Origin: an uncultured Synechococcaceae cyanobacterium
GTDB taxonomy: Bacteria > Cyanobacteriota > Cyanobacteriia > PCC-6307 > Cyanobiaceae
Reading direction: 5' to 3'
DNA: 10,240 bases
NCBI GenBank assembly: GCA_902538695.1
Contig: CACBGC010000028.1
Coordinates: 1 to 10,240 of the forward strand
Made by a program: the position numbers and the translations under genes. This document shows, one piece after another, positions 1 to 7,632 of the stretch (its first letter is position 1; the number at the start of each line of letters is the position of its first letter). A model generated the notes under the pieces. It was not told where the DNA came from and ran no database searches. It saw only the letters and a program-made list of their open reading frames with translations.

Positions 1-29
1 TAAAGAATATTTTTGACCCTCAAGGTATT

Positions 30-49
30 TTGCCTCCTTTATGAGGTAA
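30..49 (+). other. small inverted repeat upstream of the SulP gene
   Basis: TTGCCTC (30-36) and GAGGTAA (43-49) can pair over seven positions, one of them G-U, around a six-base loop. It is GC-richer than its surroundings, but no U-tract follows on either strand, so a standard terminator is unlikely. It could be an operator or leader hairpin, or chance. Confidence 0.2.
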
Positions 50-74
50 CTTCTTAAGTATAAAAAAACTTACA

Positions 75-1640
75 ATGGCAAATTTCTCAAGATATTTATC
101 AAAAAATTGGTTAGATGATCCAAAGTCAAATATTCTCTCAGGCTTAGTTGTTGCTTTTGCAATGATCCCAGAAGCAATTGCTTTTTCAGGTATAGCTGGT
201 GTAGACCCTAAAGTTGGCCTTTTTGGTGCATTTTGTTTATCCATAACAATTGCGATTGTTGGAGGAAGAAGAGGGATGATCACTTCAGCTACAGGTTCAA
301 CAGCTCTTTTAATGACTGGACTTGTTGCTTATGGAGAATCACAAGCTCCTGGATTAGGAGTCCCATATCTTATAGCAGCTGGAATATTAACTGGAATATT
401 CCAAATTCTTTGGGGATATTTAAGACTTGCCTACCAAATGAGATTCGTGCCAACAGGAGTATTAAGTGGATTTGTAAATGCACTAGCACTTTTAATATTT
501 CAAGCACAACTCCCTCAGTTAGGAATAGGTATTAAAGAATCAAAAGAATTAGTTGAACAAACTACAAGTCAATATCCAGTTAACTCTCAGATTCCAGTAG
601 TTTGGATTCTTGTAATCCTAGGATTAGTAATTATCTACGGGCTTCCAAAAATCACAAAAGTAGTCCCGTCTCAACTTATTGCAATAGTAGTAATTACTCT
701 TATAAGCATATTCTTTAATCTAGATGTCCCAACTGTTAGCGATTTGGGTAAATTGCCTGATGGATTACCAAGTATTTCTCTTCCTTTTGGATCAATAGAA
801 AATGGGAAAGTCCCTTTTAGTCTTGAAACATTAGGAATAATTTTGCCGACTTCACTTGCGATATCTCTCGTTGGTTTAATGGAAACCTTTTTAACTCAAG
901 ATATTTTAGACGATGTAACTGATACGAGTTCTAATAAAAATAAAGAAGCAAGAGGACAGGGAATCGCAAATATTGTGGCATCCTTGTTTGGTGGAATGGC
1001 AGGGTGTGCCTTAGTTGGGCAATCTGTTATGAATACTGAGAATGGTGGTAAATCTAGATTATCAACCCTCTCTTCAGGTATATCTCTACTAATTATGATT
1101 ATCCTCTTGAAGTCTTGGATTGGAGCAATACCAATGGCTGCTTTAGTAGCAATCATGATAACTATCGCAATAAGTACAGCAGATATAAATGGATTAAAAA
1201 ATATTAGAAAGATACCTAAAAGTGATACTGCAGTTATGCTTATGACTTTTGCAGTTACGATGCTCACAAAACCTCATAATCTTGCACTTGGAGTTATTGC
1301 AGGAGTTGCATTAGCTGCAATTCTATTCAGCAGAAAAGTCGCGAAAGTTATAACTGTCTCAAGAGCGAAAGAAAATAATTTGACTACCTACAAAGTAAAA
1401 GGACAATTATTTTTTGTAAGCAAAATTTATTTTTTACAAGGATTTGATATTCATGAACATCCAGAAAATATTGTAATCGATATGTCTTCAGCTCATATTT
1501 GGGATCAAAGTGGTGTTGTTGCCCTTGAGCAAATTATTAGAAAATTCCAGAATGGTGGTTCTAAAGTTGAGATTGTAGGACTAAATAAAGAAAGTCTTAA
1601 CTTATTTGAGAGACTAGGTGGTTTAGAAAGCGCTCATTAA
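75..1640 (+). CDS. SulP-family anion transporter with STAS domain
   Basis: This is an inner-membrane SulP (SLC26-like) transporter of 521 residues, probably moving sulfate or a similar anion. The N-terminal 420 residues are strings of hydrophobic helices. The signature region at residues 31-80 has IPEAIAF, AGVDPKVGLF, VGGRRGM and SATGSTALL, which looks like the YbaR-type branch and not like the bicarbonate carrier BicA (whose equivalent reads GGTPTLISEPTG). A second conserved block, GGMAGCALVGQS with a following NTENGG, lies near 306-325. Residues 437-521 form a cytoplasmic STAS domain with the usual acidic-Ser stretch (DMSSAHIWDQSG). The family is certain; the substrate is not visible in the sequence. 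The gene sits beside methionine-synthesis genes on the opposite strand, so sulfate is a reasonable guess, but they are not co-transcribed. The ATG start gives a typical SulP N-terminus; no Shine-Dalgarno sequence is evident. TATAAA at 59-64 could be its -10 box. Confidence 0.93.
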   Translation: MANFSRYLSKNWLDDPKSNILSGLVVAFAMIPEAIAFSGIAGVDPKVGLFGAFCLSITIAIVGGRRGMITSATGSTALLMTGLVAYGESQAPGLGVPYLIAAGILTGIFQILWGYLRLAYQMRFVPTGVLSGFVNALALLIFQAQLPQLGIGIKESKELVEQTTSQYPVNSQIPVVWILVILGLVIIYGLPKITKVVPSQLIAIVVITLISIFFNLDVPTVSDLGKLPDGLPSISLPFGSIENGKVPFSLETLGIILPTSLAISLVGLMETFLTQDILDDVTDTSSNKNKEARGQGIANIVASLFGGMAGCALVGQSVMNTENGGKSRLSTLSSGISLLIMIILLKSWIGAIPMAALVAIMITIAISTADINGLKNIRKIPKSDTAVMLMTFAVTMLTKPHNLALGVIAGVALAAILFSRKVAKVITVSRAKENNLTTYKVKGQLFFVSKIYFLQGFDIHEHPENIVIDMSSAHIWDQSGVVALEQIIRKFQNGGSKVEIVGLNKESLNLFERLGGLESAH

Positions 1641-1645
1641 AAAAG

Positions 1646-2536
1646 TTAATTAAGACTAACTTGTTGATAACAAAACCAAAGCCATTGCTGAAAAAGCAAA
1701 TTTCTATGAGATCTCCAAGCGGTTTTTGAACTATTCGGATCAAAATTTTCGGGAGGAGGAACATCTCCCTTTTCTTTGTCTCTTTCAATTTCACTAATAA
1801 TTCTATGCACCGTATATTCAGGATGTCCTAAATGCATAAGTTGTTTTTGATCATTAGATTCAAATATTGTATATCCAACATTTTCTCCATAAGCTAACAA
1901 ATTCAATTTTCCATCTTTCTGGGCCTTCTCCATTTCCAAATCTGGTAATCCAGCAAATCTACTTTGAGGACAAATAAATTCATCATCTTGTGTACCCATC
2001 AAAGGATGACCAGGAACAAGACTTTTTAAGGGGAATACCCCAAATAATTTCCTATCAAAAACTTTCTTATTGACCCCTGCCAAATAAGCCAGGGCAAAGC
2101 CAGCCCAACATAATCCAAGAGTACTCGCACAAGAATTTCTGGCTTCATTTACAATTTTCACAAATTCATTCCAATACTTAACCTCCTCAAAGGCTAGGTG
2201 CTCAATAGGTGCTCCAGTAATAATGATTCCATCTAACGGTTCTGGATTATTTGCTTCTTCCCAAGTAATGTAAAGATTATTCAGATGATTAAGATCCCAT
2301 GTTTTATAAGAATGAGTTTTAAGCTTTATCCAAACTGGCTCAATTTGAAGAGGAGATAATCCAAGTGGATGTAGTAAGTTAAATTCATACTGCTTTCCAA
2401 GAGGCATTATATTTAAAATACCAATCCTAAGAGGACGTATATCCTGTCTTTTTGCCAATTCTGGTTCAATCCAAGATATATGATTTTTCTCAACATCACT
2501 AATCTTGTGATAGTTACTAGGAATTATTAAAGCCAA
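1646..2536 (-). CDS. metA: Homoserine O-acetyltransferase (MetA/HTS family)
   Basis: The enzyme activates homoserine by acylating its hydroxyl group in methionine synthesis, in the cytoplasm. The 296 residues cover the full MetA fold (E. coli MetA is about 309). Visible active-site residues are the nucleophile Cys143 in LGLCWAG and the His238/Glu240 pair in LGHPEY, matching E. coli Cys142, His235 and Glu237. The acyl-specificity loop reads TGAPIEH, placing Glu112 where E. coli has Gly111. In this family Gly goes with succinyl-CoA and Glu with acetyl-CoA, so an acetyltransferase is predicted although the family is often labelled succinyltransferase. It lies 13 bases after metY on the same strand, and MetY uses O-acetylhomoserine. 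The start codon is TTG: no ATG or GTG occurs in frame nearby, the N-terminus looks complete, and AGGAAAAG, beginning in the metY stop codon, can serve as ribosome binding site. It converges on the SulP gene. Confidence 0.94.
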   Translation of the reverse strand: MALIIPSNYHKISDVEKNHISWIEPELAKRQDIRPLRIGILNIMPLGKQYEFNLLHPLGLSPLQIEPVWIKLKTHSYKTWDLNHLNNLYITWEEANNPEPLDGIIITGAPIEHLAFEEVKYWNEFVKIVNEARNSCASTLGLCWAGFALAYLAGVNKKVFDRKLFGVFPLKSLVPGHPLMGTQDDEFICPQSRFAGLPDLEMEKAQKDGKLNLLAYGENVGYTIFESNDQKQLMHLGHPEYTVHRIISEIERDKEKGDVPPPENFDPNSSKTAWRSHRNLLFQQWLWFCYQQVSLN

Positions 2537-2549
2537 TAAATATCTTTTC

Positions 2550-3878
2550 CTATGTGATTTGTGAAAGTGCTTGTTCGAAATCTGCTTTTATATCATCAAT
2601 ATGTTCAATTCCTACAGAAACTCTTACCATCGTAGGAGTTACACCTGCAGATAATTGCTCTTCTTCAGATAATTGCTGATGAGTTGTTGAAGCAGGATGA
2701 ATTACTAATGTTTTTGAATCCCCTACGTTAGCAAGGTGGCTCGCTAATTTTAAGGAATCAATAAATTTTACTGCATTTTCATAACCCCCATTGAGAGAGA
2801 ACATAAGCATGCAACCCATTCCCCTTCCAGTAGTATATTTTTTAGCACTAGAGTAATATGGATCAGATTCCAGTCCAGGATAATTAACACTACTTACATT
2901 AGAATTAGAATCTAGCCATTTTGCTAATTCAAGAGCATTAGAAGTTTGTCTTTCTATTCTTAAACTTAGAGTTTCCAAACCCTGCAAAAGCAAGAAAGAA
3001 TTAAAAGGACTTTGAGCCGATCCCCAGTCTCTGAGGCATTCAAGTCTTGCTCTTAACGCAAAAGCTATATTTCTATTATCAGGTACTCCCAAAGATTTGC
3101 AGATATCACTGCCGAAACCAAAAGCATCCCAATGAACGAGCCCATGATAAGCAGCGCTTGGCTCACTCATTAATGGAAATTTACCATTTCCCCAATCAAA
3201 GGTTCCGGCATCAACAATAACCCCTCCGATACTTGTTCCATGTCCACCGATCCATTTTGTTGCACTTTCCACAACAACATCGGCTCCAAAATCAATTGGT
3301 CTTATTAAAGCACCACCAGCACCAAGGGTATTATCCACTATTAATGGAATTCTATTTTCCTTTGCCAAAGCAGATAGTCCCTCAAAATCTGGGATGTTGA
3401 ACCTAGGATTTCCCATTGATTCGACATATATTGCTTTGGTTTTATCATCAATTTTATTTCTAAAACTATCGATACTATCGCCATCTGCAAATTTAACTTC
3501 AATTCCTAATCTTGGAAATTGTACCTTAAATTGATTGTAGGTCCCACCATATAGAAAAGAAGTAGAGACAAAATTATCCCCTGCAGTCATACAGTTCACT
3601 ATTGCCAAGAATTGAGCGGCTTGACCTGAAGATGTTGCAAGTGCTGCCATACCTCCCTCCAAAGCTGCCATCCTTTTTTCGAAGACATCTGTGGTGGGAT
3701 TCATAAGTCGAGTATAAATATTTCCAAATTCTTTTAATCCAAAAAGATTCGCTCCATGCTCTGCATTATCAAAGACATAGGAACTAGTTTGATATATGGG
3801 TACTGCTCTAGAATTTGTAGTTGGATCAGGAACTTGGCCTGCATGTAACTGAAGTGTCTCGAACTTTTGGTTGCTCAA
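2550..3878 (-). CDS. metY: O-acetylhomoserine sulfhydrylase (PLP enzyme)
   Basis: MetY makes homocysteine directly from O-acetylhomoserine and sulfide, bypassing cystathionine. The 442-residue length is normal for MetY (about 430) and longer than MetB/MetC (about 390). Features of the Cys/Met-metabolism PLP family are clear: FETLQLHAGQ and PIYQTSSYVF at the N-terminus, NIYTRLMNPT at 53-62 (Tyr and Arg contacting PLP phosphate), SSGQAA at 83-88, VDNT at 181-184, and the PLP Lys208 in ESATKWIGGHG. The insert after the lysine and the C-terminal SVGIEHIDDI are also typical. The start is TTG: an in-frame TAA lies five codons upstream with no ATG or GTG between, and the protein starts exactly where MetY proteins usually do. 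It is the first gene of a metY-metA operon and has its own promoter at about 3897-3924. The leader would be only about a dozen bases, leaving no room for a SAM riboswitch. Confidence 0.95.
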   Translation of the reverse strand: MSNQKFETLQLHAGQVPDPTTNSRAVPIYQTSSYVFDNAEHGANLFGLKEFGNIYTRLMNPTTDVFEKRMAALEGGMAALATSSGQAAQFLAIVNCMTAGDNFVSTSFLYGGTYNQFKVQFPRLGIEVKFADGDSIDSFRNKIDDKTKAIYVESMGNPRFNIPDFEGLSALAKENRIPLIVDNTLGAGGALIRPIDFGADVVVESATKWIGGHGTSIGGVIVDAGTFDWGNGKFPLMSEPSAAYHGLVHWDAFGFGSDICKSLGVPDNRNIAFALRARLECLRDWGSAQSPFNSFLLLQGLETLSLRIERQTSNALELAKWLDSNSNVSSVNYPGLESDPYYSSAKKYTTGRGMGCMLMFSLNGGYENAVKFIDSLKLASHLANVGDSKTLVIHPASTTHQQLSEEEQLSAGVTPTMVRVSVGIEHIDDIKADFEQALSQIT

Positions 3879-3896
3879 AATTTTTTAAATAATCCT

Positions 3897-3924
3897 ATTA
3901 TCTATTTAACTTAGAAAAGGTCAA
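3897..3924 (-). promoter_or_regulatory. sigma70-type promoter for metY-metA
   Basis: On the minus strand TTGACC (3924-3919) is followed after 16 bases by GATAAT (3902-3897), five of six matches to consensus for each box. Transcription would start near 3890, about 12 bases before the metY TTG. The -35 box directly adjoins the long T-run that follows the upstream gene. Confidence 0.55.
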
Positions 3925-3954
3925 AAAAAAAACAAAAAAAAGATAAATATTTAT
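3923..3954 (-). terminator. possible U-tract terminator after the unidentified gene
   Basis: Read on the minus strand, the perfect palindrome ATAAATATTTAT (3954-3943), which overlaps the stop codon of the 233-residue gene, is followed by C, T8, G and T10 (3941-3923). The U-tract is very strong but the stem is only A/U and has no proper loop, so its efficiency is uncertain. It would separate this gene from metY. Confidence 0.35.
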
Positions 3955-4652
3955 AAATCCTTTTTTAATGAGGGGTAATTATCTTTCATATATGTACTCA
4001 AATCCTCTGTTATCGCAGATCTGAGTTTCTCAATATTTGCAGATTCAATTATTGGAAAAGTTTTATTAGCCTCAGGATCTTTTTCAGTAATTGATTTCCA
4101 ATTCTTACCAACATCTTTTTCAGAGTTGTTAAGAACCTCATCAAAATTGAAACACTTATCATTGTTCTTAGCATCAAATTCCCTAAAAGCTCTATTTATA
4201 AGCTCTTTTCTATTTTCATATAGATTCTTAGCTTTTAAAGTATCTGGAAGACCCATAACTGGTTGTAATTCCTTAAGAAGTTTTATTTCCTCTTCAATTA
4301 AGAGTGTCCAAACACCATATTTATTTTTTGGAAGATTAGAATTACTAAAAATATTAATTTCATCAAGGTAAAAATTTAACCATAGATAATAAGATTTTTC
4401 TTCAATAGTTTTTTTAACGGATATCTTTTTATTTTGGATCTTTGGGAGTAACTTTTCTGCCTTCTTTAAAAACTGTCTGTCTTCTCTTTCTAAATTTATT
4501 AATCCCCATCTTTGGCTGTATTCCCATAAATCTTCGTATCTTGTTAAGTCTTCTTGATTCCAACCAAGAGCTTTAAGTTCATGAGAACGATGAGTTAATT
4601 CCTTTTTCAAAAAAAACCTTTTAAACCATAATAATTCTAACCCTGCAATCAA
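3951..4652 (-). CDS. Unrecognised protein with hydrophobic N-terminus
   Basis: I do not recognise a family. The 233 residues begin with a short hydrophobic stretch (IAGLELLWF) then a basic patch (KRFFLKK), so the protein may be anchored in the inner membrane with its body in the cytoplasm. The remainder is strongly charged and probably helical, with a Trp-rich block at about 40-60 (GWNQEDLTRYEDLWEYSQRW), a second at about 88-120, and a conserved-looking PVMGLPDTLKAKNLYENR near 151-168. No cysteine motif or nucleotide-binding motif is seen. The first usable start is TTG at 4652. The frame stays open for ten more codons upstream (encoding KAKFLIYLLI), which would complete a transmembrane helix, but these contain no ATG, GTG or TTG and run into a hairpin after the next gene. 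It lies 50 bases after the GpsA-like gene, on the same strand. Composition matches the neighbours, so recent transfer is not indicated. Confidence 0.75.
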   Translation of the reverse strand: MIAGLELLWFKRFFLKKELTHRSHELKALGWNQEDLTRYEDLWEYSQRWGLINLEREDRQFLKKAEKLLPKIQNKKISVKKTIEEKSYYLWLNFYLDEINIFSNSNLPKNKYGVWTLLIEEEIKLLKELQPVMGLPDTLKAKNLYENRKELINRAFREFDAKNNDKCFNFDEVLNNSEKDVGKNWKSITEKDPEANKTFPIIESANIEKLRSAITEDLSTYMKDNYPSLKKDL

Positions 4653-4674
4653 GATTAGTAAATAAATTAAGAAC

Positions 4675-4690
4675 TTTGCTTTCTAGCAAA
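4675..4690 (-). terminator. hairpin after the GpsA-like gene
   Basis: A perfect six-pair inverted repeat, TTTGCT and AGCAAA with a four-base loop, starts 12 bases after the stop codon of the GpsA-like gene. On the minus strand it is followed by GTTCTTAATTTATTT, a U-rich but broken tract. It may be a weak intrinsic terminator, or a processing or attenuation site between this gene and the 233-residue gene. Confidence 0.35.
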
Positions 4691-4702
4691 TTAGAAAAAT
4701 AA

Positions 4703-6211
4703 TCAATTATTAAAATATTTATTAATAATTTTCAATACTTTGATATAACTAGGATTTTTTTTAGAAATTTGATCACTAAATTCATTTGTTTTAAGGGCGT
4801 TTTGCTCTTTTTCAATAAATAATTTCTTATAAAAGTTTTCAATATCATCAAAAAGATAATCTCCTTTTAATTTTTCATTTAGTTCGAAAGATAATTCAGA
4901 TTTCACAGATTCTTGGCAAAAATTAGTAATTTCTTCTGAACTAATTAAAACCTTATAAATTTCTTTTTTTTCTTCTGAATTAGCATTAAAGCATAAATAA
5001 ATCAGATTAATCATTGAACAATTGTTATTTTTAATTTTGAATTCTTTATAAATGTCTGGCCAAAATTTTAAAGATTTTAGACCTTCTAAACCTCCTTGAC
5101 TGAGAGAGTATTTATTACACCAATTTACAAATTCCGAGATATCTTTTGGACATCTGTTGAGTTGCAAAAGCATATCTGATAAAACTTGTCCTGCTTGAAA
5201 ATTGCGTGTTGGTTTTCCTTCAGTTGGTAGAGTCATACTCCCTAAGACATCAGCCTTAACAGCATTTAATTGAGAAAAAGTATAATCTCCTTTTTCACAA
5301 AATTTATCATTAATTATTTCCCTTGCACTAATTATTTCTTCCCCATAACCAAGTTCTTTTAATGAAAGAAATTTATTCTCTAATTTATTTTCTTTTCTAA
5401 CTTTTATTGATACTGATGCGGCCTGATCTAAACATTGAGTTAACAAAATCGTATTAATGGTAGGCAGCATTCCTGGCTTATCGGAATGAAAGTTATTTAC
5501 AAAACCTGCAAATATTGATGAGATATTTTTTATTGATTTTATATATTGACATTCAATATTATGAACTCCAGGAGAAACTTGAATTTTCGGTGATAATTGA
5601 TTCAAAATGCGCGCTCCTATTAATGCTGTTAGCGCATCAGGATGGCAGAAATTTGCAGTAAAACTATCATTAGGATTTCGTAAAGCTCCGTGACGATGAA
5701 ATCCTGTAAAAAAAGCTAAATTTGGATATTTATTACAGAGAATAAAAGGGTTTTTATTTTGATTATCAATACAAAAAGAACCGACGAGACAGCCAAGAAC
5801 CACATTTTCTCTTTTCAAATTTTTTCTGAGTTCTAAAGCATGTTTAACATCATCCTGTATGTGATTACTGTTTGAAGCAAGAATAACTATCTCACATTTC
5901 AAGAGAAGATCTTTTAGATCAAAAGACTTTATTTTTCCCTCTGAAGAATAATTTCCCATTCTCTTAATCTTTTCAATAATCTCATTATCCATATCAGAAA
6001 TAACATCATTTGAGAAAGCACCTAACAAATCTCTATCTTCCCTAGGAGCCAAGAGAATATTATTTGAGTTTCCATGCATAGCACAGTTGTATGCTAGTGA
6101 TGCAGGATATAAACCAACACTGTAAAATCCAACTTTGCTATTATCCATATCTTTAATCAATGAATAAAAATATTTTTCATCTTTGATGTTTTCTACGAAA
6201 TTATTCTTCAT
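4703..6211 (-). CDS. Glycerol-3-phosphate dehydrogenase-like (GpsA superfamily) protein with C-terminal extension
   Basis: This is a 502-residue soluble protein whose first 345 residues follow the plan of NAD(P)H-dependent glycerol-3-phosphate dehydrogenase (GpsA), which reduces dihydroxyacetone phosphate to sn-glycerol 3-phosphate. The N-terminal dinucleotide fold starts at KVGFYSVGLYPASLAYNCA (26-44), with a GxxxxG spacing looser than usual. CEIVILASNSNHIQD (106-120) corresponds to the second half of that fold. YIKSIKNISSIFAGFVNNF (223-241) matches the catalytic-lysine helix of GpsA (GALKNV..IAAGI), with Lys228 as the likely catalytic residue. DVLGSMTLPTEGKPTRNFQAG (321-341) matches GpsA's GDLVLTC..SRNRRFG segment. 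About 155 further residues have no counterpart in normal 330-residue GpsA. Divergence from the usual motifs means substrate and even activity are uncertain. It is divergent to the StpA-type phosphatase gene, which acts on a G3P-derived compound. The ATG start is unambiguous. Confidence 0.72.
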   Translation of the reverse strand: MKNNFVENIKDEKYFYSLIKDMDNSKVGFYSVGLYPASLAYNCAMHGNSNNILLAPREDRDLLGAFSNDVISDMDNEIIEKIKRMGNYSSEGKIKSFDLKDLLLKCEIVILASNSNHIQDDVKHALELRKNLKRENVVLGCLVGSFCIDNQNKNPFILCNKYPNLAFFTGFHRHGALRNPNDSFTANFCHPDALTALIGARILNQLSPKIQVSPGVHNIECQYIKSIKNISSIFAGFVNNFHSDKPGMLPTINTILLTQCLDQAASVSIKVRKENKLENKFLSLKELGYGEEIISAREIINDKFCEKGDYTFSQLNAVKADVLGSMTLPTEGKPTRNFQAGQVLSDMLLQLNRCPKDISEFVNWCNKYSLSQGGLEGLKSLKFWPDIYKEFKIKNNNCSMINLIYLCFNANSEEKKEIYKVLISSEEITNFCQESVKSELSFELNEKLKGDYLFDDIENFYKKLFIEKEQNALKTNEFSDQISKKNPSYIKVLKIINKYFNN

Positions 6212-6301
6212 TTTTGGAAACTCTTGATAATTTTTTTAATTTCTTACCCATACCAACATTTTTCTACATTAAAGCAATTTTTGACCATAGCAAATTATTT
6301 A

Positions 6302-6331
6302 TTGAAAATATTGAGCTTTTTTATTTATAAT
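6302..6331 (+). promoter_or_regulatory. sigma70-type promoter for stpA-arsS
   Basis: TTGAAA (6302-6307), an 18-base spacer, and a perfect TATAAT (6326-6331). Transcription would start near 6338, at or just after the upstream ATG at 6336, which argues that translation of the next gene starts at the ATG at 6372. The divergent gene on the left must use its own promoter inside 6212-6335; I see no convincing pair of boxes for it. Confidence 0.6.
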
Positions 6332-6371
6332 TTCTATGAAAGTGGAAATTAAAAGAAAAATAATTATAAAT

Positions 6372-7592
6372 ATGGAATATATTGCAAGTAATTTAAATGA
6401 ACAAAAACAATTAATTTCTTCTAAAAATATCTTATTTATTCAAGACATTGACGGAGTTTGTATCCCTTTAGTTAAAGATCCAATGACTAGAGAATTAGAA
6501 TCAAAATATATCTATGCAGTAAAAGAATTTGCCGAGGAATTCTTTGTATTAACTTGCGGGGAACATGAAGGTCCAAGAGGAGTTAACAGAATAATAGAGA
6601 GGAGTTTAAGGAGCACTACTAAGCCTAAAAATAAAGAACTATATTTAAGAGGTTTAGCTGCATGTGGAGTAGAGTATCAAGACTGTAATGGTGAAATAAG
6701 TTTTGAAGGAGTCTCAGAAAAAGAACTTAGTTTTTTATCTAAAGTACCTAGTTTAATAAGACCAAAATTTAATTATATAGTTAAGAATATTTTTCCCGAA
6801 CTTAGCCAAGAGGATATCAATTTTCACGCAATAAAATCAATATGTGAAACGCGCTTCTCGCCAACGATTAATTTCAATAGTCTTTTTGATTTGGTTCATG
6901 AAGATTCTGATAAAAAAAAGCTTATTCAAATTAGTTTTGAAAAAATGATGAATGAAATCATTTTAAAAGCAGAATCCGAAGGCCTCAAAAACTCATTTTT
7001 CCTTCATATTTCACCAAATTTAGGTAATAAAAATGGTAGAGAAACAATTAAACTTTCTTCTCAAGACGATATCGGATCAACAGACATACAATTACTTATT
7101 AAAGGAGCAGTTAAAGATTCTGGAGTTTTATTTCTTTTAAATAAATTTATTGCGGATAAAACTGGTAAAGCTCCTTTTGGAAGAAATTTTAATTTTAGAA
7201 ACTCTCCAAATTCTGTTATGGAAAAGATTGATTTATGCAAAAGAACTATTCAAAAAGAAGATATGCCTTTGATTGTAGGAGTTGGTGACACAGTCACATC
7301 AAAAAAAAATAATGATGACAAAAGTTATTCAAGAGGAGGAAGTGACAGGTCTTTTCTAGAATTAATACAAATATTAGGTAATGAATTTGGAATTAATAAT
7401 AAAATAATTTTTGTAGATAGTAGTTCTGGTGAAGTTGAAAGACCCTCTACAAAAAAAACTGGTTTAATAGGGATCAGTGATGTTCATGACAACTTAAATT
7501 TTGACATAGTTTTTAAAAATGGTCCCAAAGAATACATAAGTTGGTTTATTGAACTTGCTAATGAGAGATCAAACTTTAAAAAAAATTGTTGA
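6372..7592 (+). CDS. stpA: Glucosylglycerol-3-phosphate phosphatase (StpA/GgpP family)
   Basis: StpA removes the phosphate from glucosylglycerol phosphate, the last step of synthesis of the cyanobacterial osmolyte glucosylglycerol. Numbered from the upstream ATG at 6336, the HAD-like motif I is QDIDGVC (Asp37, Asp39) followed by LVKDPMTRELE, and motif II is FVLTCGEHEGPRGVNRIIE (70-88). IGSTDIQLLIKGAVKDSG (247-264) is a further conserved block. The metal-binding end is VGVGDTVTSKKNNDD (314-328), followed by SRGGSDRSFLELI. The length, 418 or 406 residues, matches Synechocystis StpA (about 420). I place the start at 6372 because the promoter's TATAAT leaves only four bases before the 6336 ATG; the first 12 residues of the longer form add only a basic tail. 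No ggpS synthase gene is seen within the window, so the substrate may differ. The sequence is distinct from sucrose-phosphate phosphatase. It probably forms an operon with arsS. Confidence 0.85.
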   Translation: MEYIASNLNEQKQLISSKNILFIQDIDGVCIPLVKDPMTRELESKYIYAVKEFAEEFFVLTCGEHEGPRGVNRIIERSLRSTTKPKNKELYLRGLAACGVEYQDCNGEISFEGVSEKELSFLSKVPSLIRPKFNYIVKNIFPELSQEDINFHAIKSICETRFSPTINFNSLFDLVHEDSDKKKLIQISFEKMMNEIILKAESEGLKNSFFLHISPNLGNKNGRETIKLSSQDDIGSTDIQLLIKGAVKDSGVLFLLNKFIADKTGKAPFGRNFNFRNSPNSVMEKIDLCKRTIQKEDMPLIVGVGDTVTSKKNNDDKSYSRGGSDRSFLELIQILGNEFGINNKIIFVDSSSGEVERPSTKKTGLIGISDVHDNLNFDIVFKNGPKEYISWFIELANERSNFKKNC

Positions 7593-7632
7593 CTTTTTTA
7601 TTTTCGAATGACAATTTATAAATAATAGATTC

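Noticed and set aside
896..1267. Open frame of 123 codons on the minus strand inside the SulP gene
   Set aside because: It lies entirely antisense to a clearly conserved transporter. Its hydrophobic translation is what results from reading membrane-helix codons backwards, and no start signal is seen.
3879..3950. Possible SAM riboswitch before the methionine operon
   Set aside because: The predicted transcript start leaves only about a dozen leader bases, and the 72-base gap holds only a U-tract and the promoter boxes, with no GC-bearing stems.
4126..4371. Open frame of 81 codons on the plus strand inside the unidentified gene
   Set aside because: The minus-strand frame is three times as long, fits the local gene order and has more natural amino-acid composition; the plus-strand product is a Ser/Leu-rich shadow.
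6372..7592. Sucrose-phosphate phosphatase as identity of the HAD-like gene
   Set aside because: The motif QDIDGVC followed by LVKDPMTRELE and the FVLTCGEHEGPRGVN block are those of StpA-type glucosylglycerol-phosphate phosphatases, and the length fits them; sucrose phosphatases are shorter with different motifs.
7589..7622. Separate promoter for arsS (TTGACT at 7589-7594, TATAAA at 7617-7622)
   Set aside because: The spacing is 22 bases, too long for a sigma70-type promoter, and the -35 box overlaps the stpA stop codon. Co-transcription with stpA is simpler.
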